Below, piece by piece: positions 61,064-64,000 of a stretch of 64,000 bases of DNA; the first letter of the stretch is position 1; each line of letters begins with the position of its first letter. Made by a program: the position numbers and the translations under genes. The stretch comes from Candidatus Colimorpha pelethequi (GTDB lineage Bacteria > Bacteroidota > Bacteroidia > Bacteroidales > P3), in assembly GCA_018064245.1 (NCBI GenBank), contig JAGHVO010000020.1, forward strand, positions 38,172 through 102,171. Reading direction: 5' to 3'. The notes beneath the pieces were generated by a model. That model saw only the letters and a list, made by a program, of their open reading frames with translations, was not told the DNA's origin and ran no database searches.

Positions 61064-61734
61064 AAACTATGATTCATAGTTGGCAACAGATGGAACAATT
61101 GACCCTCAAGTGGGGTTTCTTGCCGTTTTTCCACAACACCATCGAAGGCTTTTCGATAGAGGAACTGACGCCCGAAACGTTGTGGTTTTCCAAAGAACAT
61201 CCAGGACCGTGGGAATGGAAAGGTCCTGTGATTCGTGAGTGGCGTTGCGCCTACGGCAAATTCTTTGCCGGCAAGGCATGCTTTGTGAGTCTGGAGTGGT
61301 TGCCCGATTTTGCCAATTGGCGTCGCTATAGATATCCGATGGAGGCGATGGGTGAAGGAACCAAGCACGTGTACGACGTATTGGTAGAACATGAATCGTT
61401 GCTTTCCAAAGAGTTGAAGCTTGCAAGTGGCTATACGCTTTCGCGCAAGCGTGCGCAAGATGGCTCCGCCAAGGACGGTCCCGCATGTGACAAGATTATC
61501 TCTCAATTGGAGATGGCTACCTACGTGTGCATTGCCGATTTTGAATATCTGATAAGCAAAGGCGGAAAGCAATATGGCTGGGGTGTGGCTCGCTATTGCA
61601 CTCCCGAAGCTATGTACGGAGCTGGTTTACTGCGTTGTGAGCGTTCGCCGGAAGAATCCAGAGAGCGCATAATCAGTCATATCCATTCTTTGTTCCCTAA
61701 CACGACACACGCCCAAATCGAAAAGCTTATTTAG
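61060..61734 (+). CDS. AlkZ-related family protein
   Basis: 224 aa from ATG 61060 (an ATG at 61054 is also in frame). The conserved wording PWEWKGPVIREW, KFFAGKACFVSLEWLPDFANW, SQLEMATYVCIADFEY, GKQYGWGVARYCTPEAMYG matches a widespread Firmicutes/Bacteroidota family annotated as AlkZ-related, from AlkZ/YcaQ glycosylases that unhook crosslinked DNA. The catalytic Q-x-Q/D motif of YcaQ is not evident, so a DNA-repair role is inferred by relation only. Translationally coupled to the gene before it. Confidence 0.65.
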   Translation: MKTMIHSWQQMEQLTLKWGFLPFFHNTIEGFSIEELTPETLWFSKEHPGPWEWKGPVIREWRCAYGKFFAGKACFVSLEWLPDFANWRRYRYPMEAMGEGTKHVYDVLVEHESLLSKELKLASGYTLSRKRAQDGSAKDGPACDKIISQLEMATYVCIADFEYLISKGGKQYGWGVARYCTPEAMYGAGLLRCERSPEESRERIISHIHSLFPNTTHAQIEKLI

Positions 61735-61761
61735 TAACATATAAAAACATGAGACAAGTTG

Positions 61762-61860
61762 GTAGTTTAGAAGTTGAAATTGGTTAGGAGTTAAGAGTTG
61801 TTGGCCGCTATTCACAATACGCTATTCACAATTCACTAATATCAATTTTCAATTATCAAA
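61762..61860. repeat. Mixed repeats between AlkZ-related gene and ftcD
   Basis: GGTAGTTTAGAAGTTGAAAT, TAGGAGTTAAGAGTTG (reverse of AACTCTTAACTC), CGCTATTCACAATACGCTAT, TCACAATTCACTAATATCAA, TTTTCAATTATC. Two modules are inverted relative to the others. Confidence 0.7.
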
Positions 61861-61920
61861 AAACTTTGTGTAAATTTGCATTTTTAGTAATCTTGAATCA
61901 AAATTAATAATAATATTACT

Positions 61921-63618
61921 ATGAAACAATTAATCGAATGTGTGCCTAACATCAGTGAAGGCCGCGACATGAATATCATCAATCAGGTTACTGCCGAGAT
62001 TGAGAAGGTTGACGGTGTGAAACTGCTTGATGTCGATCCTGGTGCAACCACCAACCGTACCGTAATCACTTTCGTCGGCGAGCCCGAAAAGGCTTGCGAA
62101 GCCGCTTTCCGCGTAGTGAAAAAGGCCGCCGAACTCATCGACATGCGTCAGCATCACGGCGCTCACCCCCGTCAGGGTGCCACCGATGTTTGCCCGCTCA
62201 TCCCCGTTAGCAACATCTCCATGGAAGAGGTTGTGGAATATGCCCACAAACTTGGCAAACGTCTCGGCGAAGAACTGGATATTCCTATCTATTGCTACGA
62301 AAGCGCCGCTTTCATTCCCGAACGTAAGAACTTGGCATACTGCCGCACGGGTGAATACGAATCCCTTTCAACTCGTTTGGGCACCGAGCAGTGGAAACCC
62401 GATTTCGGTCCCAATGCTTGGAACGACCATGTGGCTCAGACCGGTGCTACTCAAGTAGGCGCACGCGATTTCCTCGTTGCCATCAACTACAACCTTAACA
62501 CCACTTCTACCCGTCGCGCCAACGCCATTGCCTTTGACGTTCGCGAAAAAGGCCGTCCCCAGCGTGAAGGAGGCAAGCTTACTGGCAAGCCTCTCAAGGA
62601 TGAGAATGGCAAGCCTTTGATGATTCCGGGTACGCTGAAAGGCACCAAGGCAATCGGTTGGTATATCGAAGACTACGGTATCGCTCAGGTTTCAATGAAC
62701 ATTACCTCCATCAAGGTTGCTCCTGTCCATAAATGTTTCGACGAAGTGTGCCGTTGCGCTGCCAATCGTGGCGTTCGCGTTACTGGTTGCGAAATCGTAG
62801 GTCTGATTCCAAAAAGTGTATTGATTGACGCTGGCAAATACTATCTCGCCAAAATGCATCGTTCTCTTGGTGTGAGCGAGGCTGAAATCATGAAAGTCGC
62901 CATCAAGAGTATGGGCTTGGATGATTTGAAACCTTTCGATCCGCAAGAAAAAGTTATTGAGTTCCTTATCGAAGACAAGAGCCAGAAGAAATTGGTTGAT
63001 CTTACTTGTACGGGCTTCTGCGAAGAGACCGCAAGCGAAAGTCCCGCTCCCGGTGGTGGATCGGTAAGTGCATATATGGGTGCTATGGCCGCTTCGCTCG
63101 GCACGATGGTCGCCAACCTTACGGGAGGCAAGGCCGCCTACGACGACGAATGGGAGAAATTCAGCAAGGTGGCAGAGCATGGCCAGGCTTTGAAAGACGA
63201 GTTGCTGCACTTGGTTGATGAAGATACCAACGCTTTCAACAAGATTATGAATGCTTTTGGCTTGCCCAAGAAGACCGACGAAGAAAAGGCCGCCCGCAGT
63301 GCCGCCATCCAGAAGGCTACCAAGTTTGCTACCGAAGTTCCCTTCCACACAATGCAGAAAGCCTTCGAGTCGTTTGAGGTTTGCCGTGCCATGGTAGAGT
63401 GGGGCAACCCCGCCAGCGTTACTGATGGTGGCGTAGGTGCTTTGGCCGCTCGCAGTGCCGTGATGGGCGCTCATCTCAACGTCAAAATCAACGCCAGTTC
63501 TTTGAAGGACGAAGCTTTCAAGAACGACATTCTTGCCAAGGCTGCCGCTATTGAAGCTGCTGCTTTGAAGGAAGAAGCCGAAATCCTGAAGATTGTCAAC
63601 GAGAAAATTGGTCTTTGA
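61921..63618 (+). CDS. ftcD: Bifunctional glutamate formimidoyltransferase / formimidoyl-THF cyclodeaminase
   Basis: Moves the formimino group of N-formimino-glutamate to tetrahydrofolate and then releases ammonia to give 5,10-methenyl-THF, the last steps of histidine degradation to glutamate. 565 aa, a true fusion: formiminotransferase (~1-330: KQLIECVPNISEGRDMNIIN, MRQHHGAHPRQGATDVCPLI, the catalytic His region) and cyclodeaminase (~360-565: EETASESPAPGGGSVSAYMG, MVANLTGGKAAYDDEWEKFS). Many Bacteroides carry these as separate ftcD and fchA genes. hutH is in this window; hutU and hutI are not. Confidence 0.95.
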   Translation: MKQLIECVPNISEGRDMNIINQVTAEIEKVDGVKLLDVDPGATTNRTVITFVGEPEKACEAAFRVVKKAAELIDMRQHHGAHPRQGATDVCPLIPVSNISMEEVVEYAHKLGKRLGEELDIPIYCYESAAFIPERKNLAYCRTGEYESLSTRLGTEQWKPDFGPNAWNDHVAQTGATQVGARDFLVAINYNLNTTSTRRANAIAFDVREKGRPQREGGKLTGKPLKDENGKPLMIPGTLKGTKAIGWYIEDYGIAQVSMNITSIKVAPVHKCFDEVCRCAANRGVRVTGCEIVGLIPKSVLIDAGKYYLAKMHRSLGVSEAEIMKVAIKSMGLDDLKPFDPQEKVIEFLIEDKSQKKLVDLTCTGFCEETASESPAPGGGSVSAYMGAMAASLGTMVANLTGGKAAYDDEWEKFSKVAEHGQALKDELLHLVDEDTNAFNKIMNAFGLPKKTDEEKAARSAAIQKATKFATEVPFHTMQKAFESFEVCRAMVEWGNPASVTDGGVGALAARSAVMGAHLNVKINASSLKDEAFKNDILAKAAAIEAAALKEEAEILKIVNEKIGL

Positions 63619-63647
63619 TTTCACTATTCGCAATTCTCAATTCTCGA
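63619..63647 (+). repeat. CACTATTCGCAATTCTC spacer after ftcD
   Basis: TTTCACTATTCGCAATTCTC and AATTCTCGA fill the 30-base gap from the ftcD stop to the next ATG, combining the CACTATTC and CAATTCTC types. Confidence 0.7.
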
Positions 63648-63648
63648 A

Positions 63649-63855
63649 ATGGATATACAACAAGAATTGGAACGGCAGAAATCACTGCTGCGCAACTATG
63701 AAGACCTTTTGGTTGATCAAGAGGACGATGCGTCCTACGTTGCGCGTGGCAATGGTTTTTGCGACGCCAAATACAGTGAGGACTTTATTGATGGGCAGAT
63801 AGCTGCCATCAAGCAACGCATCGCTGCGTTGGAATCCCAGGCAGAGAAACAATAG
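63649..63855 (+). CDS. Small hypothetical coiled-coil protein (68 aa)
   Basis: An N-terminal helix (QQELERQKSLLRNYEDLLVD) and a C-terminal helix (IDGQIAAIKQRIAALESQAE) are joined by a short acidic loop (QEDDASYVARGNGFCDAKYS). They probably form a helical hairpin. No known family. Codon use and start (ATG just past a repeat spacer) look like a real gene. It follows ftcD by 30 bases. Confidence 0.6.
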   Translation: MDIQQELERQKSLLRNYEDLLVDQEDDASYVARGNGFCDAKYSEDFIDGQIAAIKQRIAALESQAEKQ

Positions 63856-63888
63856 AACAAATGCTTTTCGGTATATGTAAAAAAGAGA

Positions 63889-64000
63889 GCGGGGGGGGGC
63901 GGCCGCCGCCCCCGCGGCGTTTTTTTTTTTTTTTTAAATTATTTATAAAAAAAATTAGAAACCAAAAAACCCCCCGAAAAACCGCGGTGTATTTTTTGGA
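63889..64000. other. Low-complexity, probably unreliable sequence at the window end
   Basis: A run of G (about 10) passes into an all-GC stretch, then 15 or more T, then AT-rich text with further A and C runs. The composition differs sharply from the rest of the window and no gene or stable motif is readable. It looks like low-quality contig-end sequence. Confidence 0.75.

Overview
The window looks like a chromosomal contig from an anaerobic, gut-type member of the order Bacteroidales (phylum Bacteroidota); the genus is not resolvable. Evidence: the F0 subunit a has the long periplasmic N-terminus seen in this phylum; promoters fit TTTG-N19-20-TAnnTTTG; there are many short lipoproteins and 'AQ'-type signal peptides; and DUF2723, BspA-like LRR, C69 dipeptidase, Porin_10-like and DUF164/Nif3 families are present. 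About 50 protein genes are supported. I see no tRNA, rRNA, CRISPR array, insertion sequence or phage gene. Gene-free stretches are all under 300 bases; the longest (2149-2445) holds only a promoter.

Layout. 1-8.2 kb: PEP carboxykinase (cut by the left edge), a lipoprotein, arginine deiminase, then a four-base-overlapping chain DUF2723 glycosyltransferase / ribbon-helix-helix protein / ATP synthase subunit a. 8.3-16.5 kb: pgk, YgiQ radical SAM protein, a degenerate aspartic-protease-like protein, a metal/cobalamin-type binding lipoprotein, fabG, a lipoprotein, gap. 16.8-22.1 kb: mtgA, xerD, a LicA-like kinase, sufB without its usual partners, a TrmH-family methyltransferase, a hotdog thioesterase. 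22.1-26.7 kb (minus strand): an outer membrane protein, an S41 protease and a divergent PPDK-like protein. 26.8-32.5 kb: coiled-coil lipoprotein, then a pair matching MurL and MurD2, then an M20 peptidase. 32.6-44.1 kb: LRR protein, C69 dipeptidase, LEA2-like lipoprotein, glnS, GT39, pheT, a repeat protein, an RluB-type pseudouridine synthase. 44.1-56.6 kb (minus strand): pta, porin, trxB, corA-umuD-umuC, hutH, DUF164-Nif3, groES-groEL. 56.9-63.9 kb: outer membrane protein, M13 peptidase, a divergent helix-turn-helix / AlkZ-related module, ftcD and a small coiled-coil protein. The last ~110 bases are homopolymer-rich and probably unreliable.

How the genes work together. pckA, pgk, gap and pta belong to central carbon metabolism. 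hutH and bifunctional ftcD belong to histidine-to-glutamate degradation. mtgA, the MurL/MurD2 pair and perhaps the M20 peptidase act on peptidoglycan. Several genes that normally sit in tight operons (atpB, sufB, pta, hutH/ftcD) are isolated here.

The most unusual signal is a family of degenerate 6-9 base tandem repeats in more than 20 gene-gene junctions. They come in a recurring order along the direction of transcription: a GTGAATAGTGA-type block at or in the stop codon of the upstream gene, then CTTAACTC-type, then CAATTCTCAATT-, AATCTTCAAATC- or CAACAGTT-type blocks up to the next start codon. In places they form the last codons of proteins, lie inside murL, or sit where the umuC start codon should be. 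Other leads are the MurL/MurD2 pair, the PPDK-like protein without its PEP-binding barrel, and a divergent promoter built over nested palindromes at 60.37 kb.
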